Shown: positions 1-8,666 of the stretch, in pieces | Position numbering within the stretch: the first letter of the stretch is position 1 | Layout of the letters: each line of letters opens with the position of its first letter | Made by a program: the position numbers and the translations under genes | Notes under the pieces: generated by a model | What the model saw: only the letters and a program-made list of their open reading frames with translations | What the model was told of the DNA's origin: nothing | Databases searched by the model: none | NCBI GenBank assembly: GCA_016193065.1 | Contig: JACPSX010000006.1 | Coordinates: 1,808-37,740, forward strand | Length of the DNA stretch: 35,933 bases | Direction of reading: 5' to 3' | Source: Candidatus Tectimicrobiota bacterium | Lineage (GTDB): Bacteria > JACPSX01

Positions 1-374
1 AGAACGGACAGGGTCGTCTGGAAGGTGTTGAGACCCACCTTGCGCCCGATCAGGTCCTTGGGCGCGCGGATTCCGGAGGCGGCGTTCACGTGGATCTGGG
101 ACTGGCTGAACAGGCGGCGCGGGAAAACCGGAATGGCGGTGAACGGCCAGCCGCGGCTGCGAGCCATGAGGTAAGAGGAGAGGGAGAGCTCGCAAATGTC
201 AAATTCCCCTCCCGGCAGCATCCGTTCGTGGCGGCTCTCCCCGTGCCTCCCCGGATGGGATTGGCCGACGTGGAGAACCTCCAGGTCGATCCCCTCGGCG
301 GTCGCGGTGCCGTCAAAGAGGGGAACGTGCCGGTCGTAGTGCGAGAGGGCCATCGATAGCTTGATGTTTACCAT
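1..374 (-). CDS. 4,5-dihydroxyphthalate decarboxylase-like / ABC substrate-binding-like protein, truncated by window edge
   Basis: Not in ORF track. Hand translation of the reverse strand from ATG at 374: MVNIKLSMALSHYDRHVPLFDGTATAEGIDLEVLHVGQSHPGRHGESRHERMLPGGEFDICELSLSSYLMARSRGWPFTAIPVFPRRLFSQSQIHVNAASGIRAPKDLIGRKVGLNTFQTTLSVL; open to window edge; SD TAGGAGG upstream. Confidence 0.8.
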   Translation of the reverse strand, partial: MVNIKLSMALSHYDRHVPLFDGTATAEGIDLEVLHVGQSHPGRHGESRHERMLPGGEFDICELSLSSYLMARSRGWPFTAIPVFPRRLFSQSQIHVNAASGIRAPKDLIGRKVGLNTFQTTLSV

Positions 375-483
375 GAAAACCTCCTAACCCTTCAGTTGCT
401 GAAAAGATCCTTTTCGTGGTTCGACGAGCTCACCACGAACGGAAGAGCATCACAAGGCTAAACATCACTCATACAGCATTCTG

Positions 484-2747
484 TCAAATCTTCTCGACTT
501 CCACCAACGTGTCGTAGAACGCGTAATTTTCCGAGGTAGGGCTCACCAGGTCATGGGTGAGGCCGTAGGGCTCTCCGTCCCGAAAATCCCGGACCCAGTA
601 CCCCTCGGAGATCACCACGACCCCGGGGCGCAAATCGGGGCTGAGCCGACACTTCAAGGTCACGCTGCCCCGCTCGTTGTAAACGCGGACGAGCTGCTCA
701 TCATCGATTCCCCTGGCTGCAGCATCGGCCGGATGGATGTCCACCACGGGCTCCGGGTCCAGTTTCTTGATCATGGGCATGTTGGCAAACGTGGAGTGGA
801 TCCGGTGGCGGCTGTGGGAGAACAGCAGGGTCAGCGGGTAGCGCTGGAAGAGAGGGTTCTGCTGGGATGCCTCGATGGGCTCACGGTAGACCGGGAGCTG
901 TGCCCCGTGCTTCACGAGCTCTTCCTTGTAGAGCTCGATCCTTCCCGACGGGGTGTCGAAGTTCAAATCCTGGAAGGCCACATAGGGCTCCGGAGGACGG
1001 TTCAGGAAAACAGCCCCCTCGCGCCGCAGGCGCTCCAGCGTCACACCTTCAAGCAGAGGGTGATCCACGGCGAGCACTTCTTCCAGGTAGTCTTCCGGGG
1101 TGTCTCGAAAGTACTCCCCGAAGCCCAGCCGGTCTGCCAGCCCGGCAAAGATTTCAAGGTCCGATTTGCTTTCCCCTTCCGGCTCGACGACCTTTTGCTG
1201 GAGCTGGAAAAAGATCCCGGGAATCAGGTCGGTCTTTTCAAAAATCGTGCAGGCCGGCAGGACGAGATCCGCCACTTCGGCGGAGGCCGTCAGGAAGTGA
1301 TCGCTGACCACGAGAAATTCAAGCTGCGGAAGGATGTCTGATATGACCCGCCCTCGGTTGGCCGCCGTTTGATTGAACAGATTCGCAGCGGACAGCCACA
1401 GAGCCTTCACCGGATAGGGGTTCCCGGTTTCAATGGCGCTCATGAGAGAGATGACATCGAGCGTTTCGGCGGACTTCCCCTGCGGAGAGCGAAAGGTCCT
1501 CAGGTTCAGCGGAACAGGGTAGGTCCCGGAATGGAGACTGATCCCGCCCCCGGGAATTCCGATGTTCCCGGTGGCGACAGCCAGGGCGGCGACGGCGCGG
1601 GCCGTATAGTCCGAATAGTACCAGCGGTCCACGCCGAAGCCGATGCGGATCGAAGAGGGCTTGCACGTGGCAAATTCGCGGGCCAGATCCCGGATGCTCT
1701 GGGCCGGAACTTCCGTAATCTCCGCGGTCCGCTCGGGAGGAAACTCCTCCGTCAGATCCCGCAAGAGTTGCAGGGCGGGCGCGCAGAGGACCGTCTCGCC
1801 GCCGGCCAGCGGCACAGGATAGCGCCCCGTAAGAGAAGGTTCCCGAGCTTGCCCATGGGGAACCGCTGTCCGGGACCGCGCGTCCCACACCATGTAGGAG
1901 ACCGACTCTTCTCCGGTGACGTCCTGCTCCCGCAGGAACCCGCCGGTCTCTTCTCTCACCAGAAATGAAGCGTTGCTGTGCCGGCTCAGGAAGGAAGAAG
2001 ACTGAAGGCCCAGCGCGAAGATTTCGCCGAGCAGGCTCAGGGCTAGGGCCCCGTCCGTGCCGGGCCGCAAGGAGATCCACGAATCGGCTCTCTTCGCCGT
2101 CACGGTCCGGTTCGGATCGACGCAGACGACCTTGGCTCCCCGGCGCCGGGCTTCCTGGAGGAACGGGTAATCCACGAAGCGGGTTTCCGCGTCGTTCCCC
2201 CCCATAGGAGGATCAGCCGGGAATTCACCGCGTCGGCATACTCGTGCCCGCCGGGGCCGAAATAGGTGGAGGCGGGGACTCCAAATGTATATTCGAGTCC
2301 CTTGGGGATGCCGTAATCCACGCCTCCCGGCCGGTTTGCCGTGCCCCCGAACAGAGCCGCAAACCGGTACAGGGCTCCTTTCGTCAGCACCCCACCGGCT
2401 CCGGACCCGGAGAAAAAGGCGACGGAGCGGGAGCCATAAACTTCGGCAATTTCCTGGAGTTTTCCGGCCAGAAGTTCAAATGCCTTTTCCCAGCCGATTC
2501 TTTCCCACTTTCCTTCCCCGCGGTCCCCGACCCTTTTCAGCGGGCATAGTATGCGGTCCTGGTGGTACTGGTACTCCAGGCGGGACATCCCCATGAGGCA
2601 GATTCTCTTGTCGTACTCAGCCCGGGGGAAAGGAGCCGCCTCGATTTGCGAAATCCGGCCGTCCTCCACGCGGGCCAGGATCCCGCAGCGCGGGCTGGCA
2701 TGACAGTTGGGATCGCAAACCGTGCGCAGGATCCGCGCCTCGCCCAT
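484..2747 (-). pseudogene. Molybdopterin-dependent oxidoreductase (DMSO reductase superfamily, MopB), interrupted by an apparent 1-nt frameshift at a G7 tract
   Basis: ORFs 2100..2786(-) (N-terminal Fe-S region, ...RLILLWGG) and 484..2205(-) (GGNDAETRFVDYPFLQEARRRGAKVVCVDP...) join into one MopB protein if one G is added to the GGGGGGG run. Likely start MGEARILRTVCDPNC at 2747. Confidence 0.88.
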
Positions 2748-2807
2748 CTCGATTCCCCCTCTGCAGCCCGGGACTTTCACCCCCACCCTTCCCCTCCTCC
2801 TTCCAAG

Positions 2808-2939
2808 GAGACTGTGTCATAAGTCCGTTCATGGTTCGACAGGCTCACCACGAACGGACAAGGAGACCCGAAATTCAATCACTTAGCCGTTCGTCCTGAG
2901 ACTTGTCGAAGGGCGAACGGCGGATTGGGACACAGTCTC
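2808..2939. repeat. 132-bp MITE-like palindromic element, copy 1 (11-bp perfect terminal inverted repeats GAGACTGTGTC/GACACAGTCTC)
   Basis: Near-identical to 28467..28597; internal hairpins CCGTTCATGGTTCGACAGGCTCACCACGAACGG and CCGTTCGTCCTGAGACTTGTCGAAGGGCGAACGG. Confidence 0.9.
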
Positions 2940-3017
2940 TCAAGGGGGAGGGATTCTTCACTTTCCCTCTCCCCCCGGGGGCGAGGGAATCATTACTTGG
3001 ATTTCTTGCTCACCACA

Positions 3018-3995
3018 CTAGCGCTTGCGCGCCTCCCGCACGAACGAGAAATCCACCACGTCGGAGAGGGCAACTTCCCGCTCGACTTTCTGAGCACGCT
3101 TGACCTGCTCCACCAGATTGCGGATCAACTTTTCCGGAGCCTCCCCATCGGGGCTGAAGGTCTTCACCATGAGATCGTAGCTGCCCTCGGCTACCTTACG
3201 GCTCACTTTCCACTGCTTCACGATGAAGTCCACAGACCCGCTGCGGTCCGTGCGGGATAGATCGAGGCTCTTGACAAAAGCCCGGGCCATGCGCTTCACC
3301 TGGGCCGGATTTTCGTTGATCTTTTTCACGGAAGTGGAGAGCCCCGACTGCAAGCCCTCGACGATGTCCCCGGCAAAGACCAGCTTCTTAAGACCCTGCT
3401 CCTCGGCGATGGAATCGTCCGGAAGCGTGACAATGGCCCCGTCCACCGCGCCGCCTTTGACAGAAGCAATCTTGTTGGCCTCGCTGCCCAGGGGGAGGGT
3501 GACGATGTCTTTGTCCGGGTTGAGACCGTAGTACTTCAGGATGTCCCGGGCCACAAAATCCGTCGTGGTCCGCAGGGAAGAGACGGCGATTTTCCCCCCC
3601 TTGAGATCCGTCACCTTGTTGATCCTGGGCTGGACCATCAGGACCAGAGACGATCGGATCCCGATGAAACCGATGGCCTTCAGAGGCATGCCTGAGACGG
3701 CGGAGCGGATCGTGGTTTCCGCCGAGGTGGCAAAGTCCAGCTCCCCGGCGACCATGGCCGGCAGGGAAAGAGCCGTGCGGATCTGGATCACTTCCAGGTC
3801 AAAGCCCTCGGCCTGAAAAATTTTCTTTTCCTGACCCATCAGGATGGGGAGCTGGCTCATGGCCACCACGGGAATCCCGATCCGGACCTTTTCGAGCCCC
3901 TGCGCCCATGTGAAGGCGGGACCGAGCAGGACTGAAGCAAGGAAAAAGAACGCAATTCCTTGTGTCTGCAAAAGCCTTAGCCATCTCTTCATCAT
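3018..3995 (-). CDS. ABC transporter substrate-binding protein, NMT1/TauA (SsuA/THI5-like) family
   Basis: 325 aa; signal peptide; VRIGIPVVAMSQLPILMGQEKKIFQAEGFDLEVIQIRTALSLPAMVAGELDFATSAETTIRSAVSG motif region. Confidence 0.88.
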   Translation of the reverse strand: MMKRWLRLLQTQGIAFFFLASVLLGPAFTWAQGLEKVRIGIPVVAMSQLPILMGQEKKIFQAEGFDLEVIQIRTALSLPAMVAGELDFATSAETTIRSAVSGMPLKAIGFIGIRSSLVLMVQPRINKVTDLKGGKIAVSSLRTTTDFVARDILKYYGLNPDKDIVTLPLGSEANKIASVKGGAVDGAIVTLPDDSIAEEQGLKKLVFAGDIVEGLQSGLSTSVKKINENPAQVKRMARAFVKSLDLSRTDRSGSVDFIVKQWKVSRKVAEGSYDLMVKTFSPDGEAPEKLIRNLVEQVKRAQKVEREVALSDVVDFSFVREARKR

Positions 3996-4059
3996 GATTG
4001 TCTCCTCATAAGAAGCTTCAGCGATCGGCAGCTTTCATCCTACTCTCCCTGCTTCTATT

Positions 4060-4127
4060 CGTCACCCCGGCGAAAGCCGGGGTCCAGTCTCTCCCTGCCC
4101 TGGATTCCGGCTTCCGCCGGAATGACG
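4060..4127. repeat. Dispersed palindromic repeat (CGTCACCCCGGCGAAAGCCGGGGTCCAG...CTGGATTCCGGCTTCCGCCGGAATGACG)
   Basis: Imperfect inverted repeat with two GC-rich hairpins; resembles intergenic palindromes seen in many bacterial genomes (recognised by pattern, not searched). Confidence 0.7.
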
Positions 4128-4191
4128 GAAGCGGTGCGCTCCAGCTCGCCCTGGACCGAAACCTCCAAGGTCCGCTTTCAGTCCCAGACCC

Positions 4192-5817
4192 CTAGATTTT
4201 CTTCTTCTCCCGCAAAATCTCCTCGGCGATCTTGTCAAACTCTCCCCGATCGGCCATCTCGGCGTGGCGCTGGTACTTTTCAGGCCACTCCCCCCAGGAG
4301 ACCCCGTACCACGGCTCCATGGGCTTCAAGGCCGGCAACCCGATTTCTTCCCAAATCTCTCTCCCCCGGTCCATATAGGCTTTCGTGGGCAGAGACGTGG
4401 GGGTATACGGCCACTTGCGGGTGGCGTCGATCAGGATGGAGGAGTTTCCCGACAGACCCGTGCGGCTGGAAGGATATTCCTGCTCCTCCAAGGAAATTGT
4501 CCGAGGCCCCCCCGACTGGTCCGCGGTGGCGCCCCGACCCTGGATGATCTGGGTGTCCCGGTGGGGCTGGTAGCGGAAGGAGATGGCCCAGAAGACCGAC
4601 TCCAGATCCCAGGGGTCGATATCCGAATCGACGGCAATGATGATCTTGGGCCATTCGGAGGAGACGGCCAGCGCGCTGTGCAGCGCATGCCAGACGGTCC
4701 GCGGGGAAGTGCGGGTGGTGCCGATGTCCTGCAGGCGGATCACGGCCAAACGCCGGGAGCCGCCGCAGTGATGAAACGCCACGTCCTTCACCTGGGGAAT
4801 TCCGCAGGAGCTGCGCAGGAAGGAGGACATCAGAGCCTCCCGCGTCAGGTTCCCCATGACGCTCGATTCACTGGGAGGGAACTGATCCACCAGATCATGC
4901 CAGATCGGGTTCTTGCGGTGGGTGATGCAGCGCACGTGAAACCCGAAGACCATCCGGTCGATGAAAGTATATCCGGTATGCTCTCCGCTGGGCGGATCGG
5001 GAATCAGGTAGTCCGTTGGAATCTCCCCCTCGATGACGATTTCCGCACTGGCCGGCACCTCGATGTCCATGGTTTCACAGCGGACGACCTCGAGGGGCTC
5101 CCCGGCTAAGCCGCCAGCCACTTCCAGCTCGCTGACACCGTAGGGCATCTCGGTGATGCTGGTGGCCACCACCACGGGAACCGCCCCTATGACCGCCGCC
5201 ACCGGCAGCGGAAGACCGCGGGCCTTGTACTTCTGCCAGTGAACTCTGAGATCCGCCCGCGGAGAGACCCGGGCGGAGCTTTCCAGGGGACCCAGCAAGA
5301 CCCCGTTGTACGTCCCCACGTTCACCGATCCTGTGTCGGGGTCCCGGGACATCCAGCACACGGCCGTCAGACGGGGGAGCGACTCCCAGCCGTTCGTGGT
5401 CATGGGAATCGGGAACTCATGGAGGCCGCCGTGGGCCAGGAGGGTGTCCCCTTTGTGGATCTCCTCCTTGACCGGACCCGTGCTCACCCGCCGCGTGGGG
5501 ATCGGGTTCCGGTAGGCTCGGGACCAGCGCTCGATGATGGCCTGCCGCGTGGGCTCGCACTGGAGGGCCAAGGCGTATGCCTCCAGGCAGGGAGCAACCA
5601 CAGCGGAAGCGACAGAGCCCTGATAGCGCTCCCCGTGGATTCCCTTGACCTTCTCAAAGAGAAACCCGAAGCGCTGCGATTCCTCGAGCCCCCGGAATTG
5701 CCAGCGCACGACGGGATGGAGCTCGGTGTCCTTGTCGATTTCCCGGGTGATCCGGCGCAGCTTGCCGATCTCTTCGAGAGCCGCCAGAAATTCTCTCAGA
5801 TCCTTATAGTAGGCCAT
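4192..5817 (-). CDS. UbiD family decarboxylase, divergent (non-canonical catalytic residues)
   Basis: 541 aa; VNVGTYNGVL, ASAEIVIEGEIPTDYLIPDPPSGEHTGYTF, GIPQVKDVAFHHCGGSRRLAVI are UbiD-type blocks; start MAYYKDLREFLAALEEIGKLRRI. Confidence 0.9.
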   Translation of the reverse strand: MAYYKDLREFLAALEEIGKLRRITREIDKDTELHPVVRWQFRGLEESQRFGFLFEKVKGIHGERYQGSVASAVVAPCLEAYALALQCEPTRQAIIERWSRAYRNPIPTRRVSTGPVKEEIHKGDTLLAHGGLHEFPIPMTTNGWESLPRLTAVCWMSRDPDTGSVNVGTYNGVLLGPLESSARVSPRADLRVHWQKYKARGLPLPVAAVIGAVPVVVATSITEMPYGVSELEVAGGLAGEPLEVVRCETMDIEVPASAEIVIEGEIPTDYLIPDPPSGEHTGYTFIDRMVFGFHVRCITHRKNPIWHDLVDQFPPSESSVMGNLTREALMSSFLRSSCGIPQVKDVAFHHCGGSRRLAVIRLQDIGTTRTSPRTVWHALHSALAVSSEWPKIIIAVDSDIDPWDLESVFWAISFRYQPHRDTQIIQGRGATADQSGGPRTISLEEQEYPSSRTGLSGNSSILIDATRKWPYTPTSLPTKAYMDRGREIWEEIGLPALKPMEPWYGVSWGEWPEKYQRHAEMADRGEFDKIAEEILREKKKI

Positions 5818-5917
5818 ATGCTCTCCTTGTCAGACTTGTTATCTTTCCCCCCACCTGTTTGCATTCTTCGCCACGCAAAGAGAACATTCTTATTTGCCGA
5901 AAACTCCGGTCGATCTC

Positions 5918-7033
5918 TTACCGGTAAAGGTGGTCGATGAACCCTTCTTGATCCAGGCGTCTCAAGATGGAGACGTCAATCAACTGCTCCGCCCGCACTT
6001 CTTTCACCTTGGGGTTGGTCGCAGAGAGAAATTCCAAGGTGGCAGTCGTAGCGGTCATGTTTGGATAGGGCTTCTTCTCCACTTTCGGGAGGAGATCCTT
6101 GTAGGCTTCCTCCGCTTTCTTGACATCCAGGCGCAGATAACGGGTCAGGATCTTCGTCACCATCTCTTTGTTTGCCGGGTTCAGGATAAAGGCGTTGGCT
6201 TCCAGAATGCTTTTCACAATCGCCTCCGCGATCTGGGGATTTTGCCGGACATAGCTCCGCGTTGAGACCAGTGCATTGTTGATGAAGGGTACTCCCAATT
6301 GGCCCATGTCGCCCAGGAAGCTGTACTTGCCCTCTTGGAGCCGCCCGGCCACGGAATGATCGATCAGCGTGCCATCAATGCGCCCGGCAAGAAGAGCCTG
6401 CGCCCTCTGGGTTTCATTGCCGAGGGTAAGCAGGGTCACCCGGTCCCGGACCGGATCGATCCCAAAGTGCTTGAGCAGGAGAAAGGTCGCCAGGTGGGAA
6501 GAAGATCCGAAGCTGCTGATGGCCAGGGATTTTCCTTTAAAATCTTGAGGGCTCTTGATCTCCGGCTTGGCCCAGATGTCGTAGCTCAACTGATTCGTGA
6601 TCCCCAGAATCATGACGGCGTCAGCCCCGCCCGCTACCGCCGAGGCCACCGTCGTCGCCCCGGTAAAACCGGAGGGCACCGTGCCGGACACGATGGCCTG
6701 GATCATCAAGCGGCCCCCCTCGACCAAGACGATTTCCGCATCCAACCCGTACTTGCGGAAGATCCCCTGGCGCTCGGGAACCCAGAGGGCAGCAATCTCA
6801 TTGCGGATGTTAGAATGGCCGATTGTCACCTTGGTCAGAGTCCCGGTGGAACCGGAACGGAGGCCACCAACCGCCCCCGCGAGTACAACGAGGACCATCA
6901 GAGATACTTGGCTCATACGGCGCAAAAACCGCCCTTTCATGGGACCCCCTCCCTTATAGGCATGTGGTGCCCGATCATTTGCGTGTAGACGGCGGGTATT
7001 ATCGTGGGGATTTAGGACCCGGTCAAGCTCCAA
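5918..7033 (-). CDS. ABC transporter substrate-binding protein, NMT1/SsuA family
   Basis: 371 aa ORF; start possibly internal at MKGRFLRRMSQ. VTIGHSNIRNEIAALWVPERQGIFRKYGLDAEIVLVEGGRLMIQAIVSGTVPSGFTGATTV typical. Confidence 0.87.
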   Translation of the reverse strand: MELDRVLNPHDNTRRLHANDRAPHAYKGGGPMKGRFLRRMSQVSLMVLVVLAGAVGGLRSGSTGTLTKVTIGHSNIRNEIAALWVPERQGIFRKYGLDAEIVLVEGGRLMIQAIVSGTVPSGFTGATTVASAVAGGADAVMILGITNQLSYDIWAKPEIKSPQDFKGKSLAISSFGSSSHLATFLLLKHFGIDPVRDRVTLLTLGNETQRAQALLAGRIDGTLIDHSVAGRLQEGKYSFLGDMGQLGVPFINNALVSTRSYVRQNPQIAEAIVKSILEANAFILNPANKEMVTKILTRYLRLDVKKAEEAYKDLLPKVEKKPYPNMTATTATLEFLSATNPKVKEVRAEQLIDVSILRRLDQEGFIDHLYR

Positions 7034-7112
7034 GTGGGCTGCTCAAAATGTGTTCCAGCAACCACGAAAGCCCAGACAAAAACCGGTCGCGGAGGGCGAG
7101 GATGGAAAGGGA

Positions 7113-8246
7113 TCAGTCCTCGGGCGACATACCGTATGGAGTACCCTCTGCCTGCAGCACTGCCTTAAACTCCCTCCGGATATGAGGGTCCTCGAGATCG
7201 AAATCGATCATGGTGCCCCCTTCCCTAATGCTGACCATAGAAAGGCTCGCGGACCCCTCGCCTGCCCCGGCCTGGAAGAATCCTACCGGGTGTTTGGCAT
7301 CTCCATACCGCAAGGCGACTACTAAGACATCTTCCTTACTAATGCACATATGTTGGTGCCACCAAGCTGTAGGAGGACTGAACAGAGAGCCGTCTTCCCA
7401 CTCGACCCTCACCACCTTATGTACGTTCCCAGACTCGTATGGCCGCAAACCTGCTACAGGCGGCCACATCAGGCTATACCCCTTGCCCTGGAGGGGCATC
7501 AAAACCGCTCCTCCCCCATGGGCGTGAGCCTTGACGTATTGCCCTGGAGCCCAGCGGGCGATGTGCCCTGACAGGACGTTTTCAACCAAGTTATAGCTCA
7601 TCACCCGGTAAGAACCGCCTTTAGTAAACTGGTCGTGAAGCAAGACTTGCTGGACGTCGGGAATAAAGTTGCAATCCAGAAACTCCCTGCGGCCGCCGTG
7701 AGCGTCACTACTCGCGGTCACCACCTCTCTTGTCTGAAAATAGTCAGGACGACCATCGTAGCGGCTGGTGAACTGGTAATCGCTCTCAAAGATGAATATC
7801 GAGTCATGGAACAGGTCCATCACAAGGGGCGCTGAGGTAGAGGCCACAGCCAGAACGGGGTCGGAGCCCTCGTTGATGAGCCGATGCTGGGCGTTCAGGG
7901 GGATACCAAAGAGCGCTCCTTTTTGCCAGCTAAAGCTCTGCCGCCGGCCGTCGTAAGTCCACACCTCAGTCGAGCCTGCACCCTCCACAATAAAGTACTG
8001 CTCCTCATACAGATGCTTCTCACGATGGAGGGCCTCCCCCTGAGGGATTTCCACCACATAGATCCCCGTCAGATACTCCTGCCCATGGAGCTGAACGAAG
8101 GTGCCTTTCCCCCCCAAGCGCTTCCACGGCTTCAACTCTAGGTCCCGCACTTGCCGAACATACCACCCCTCTACAACGGGGATTTCCTGCTCCTTCATAA
8201 ATTTGTCGTAAGCGGGATCCTGACGAGATTGCGCTTTAGAGACCAT
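7113..8246 (-). CDS. Cupin (bicupin) domain protein, possible dioxygenase-like enzyme
   Basis: ORF 7113..8363; likely start ATG at 8246 (MVSKAQSRQDPAYDKFMKEQEIPVVEG) preceded by AAAGGAG. Two cupin cores: ALHREKHLYEEQYFIVEGAGSTEVW...LNAQHRLIN and VKAHAHGGGAVLMPLQGKGYSLMWP...WWHQHMCIS. Confidence 0.82.
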   Translation of the reverse strand: MVSKAQSRQDPAYDKFMKEQEIPVVEGWYVRQVRDLELKPWKRLGGKGTFVQLHGQEYLTGIYVVEIPQGEALHREKHLYEEQYFIVEGAGSTEVWTYDGRRQSFSWQKGALFGIPLNAQHRLINEGSDPVLAVASTSAPLVMDLFHDSIFIFESDYQFTSRYDGRPDYFQTREVVTASSDAHGGRREFLDCNFIPDVQQVLLHDQFTKGGSYRVMSYNLVENVLSGHIARWAPGQYVKAHAHGGGAVLMPLQGKGYSLMWPPVAGLRPYESGNVHKVVRVEWEDGSLFSPPTAWWHQHMCISKEDVLVVALRYGDAKHPVGFFQAGAGEGSASLSMVSIREGGTMIDFDLEDPHIRREFKAVLQAEGTPYGMSPED

Positions 8247-8666
8247 TGCAGAACTCCTTTGCTTTGAACTCACATTCCAATGTAATTGACGGGCTACGAT
8301 TGTCAAGGAATCGCATTGACCGACTATAGCTCCACAGATGACAAATCGCTCGTGAGGTTCCAAAATGCGGACCCGGAGGAAGCCCTGAGTGTGTTAAATT
8401 CCCTGGGAGGAGGCACGAGTTAGCCACAGAGAATGCAAATGCATCATCCAAATAAGCAATTTGACTCATTTCATATCCACCCATAATTGTGCTATCTAAC
8501 GCAAAATTCGTAACAAAATGTACAAACAGAGAGTGACACTTTCGCAAGCCCCGGCCGGGTTCAAACTGAGTGCAGGTCTGTAAATTCTCAAGAATGTGGC
8601 GCTAGCCGAATTAGGAAATAGTCTCAGGTGCTTTTTCCCCATGCTTAAGAAAAAGGAGGTAGCCTG

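Noticed and set aside
553-1968. Plus-strand ORFs of 262, 146 and 199 aa
   Set aside because: Antisense to the molybdopterin oxidoreductase; no family resemblance.
4264-5109. 281-aa plus-strand ORF
   Set aside because: Antisense to UbiD; no domain signature.
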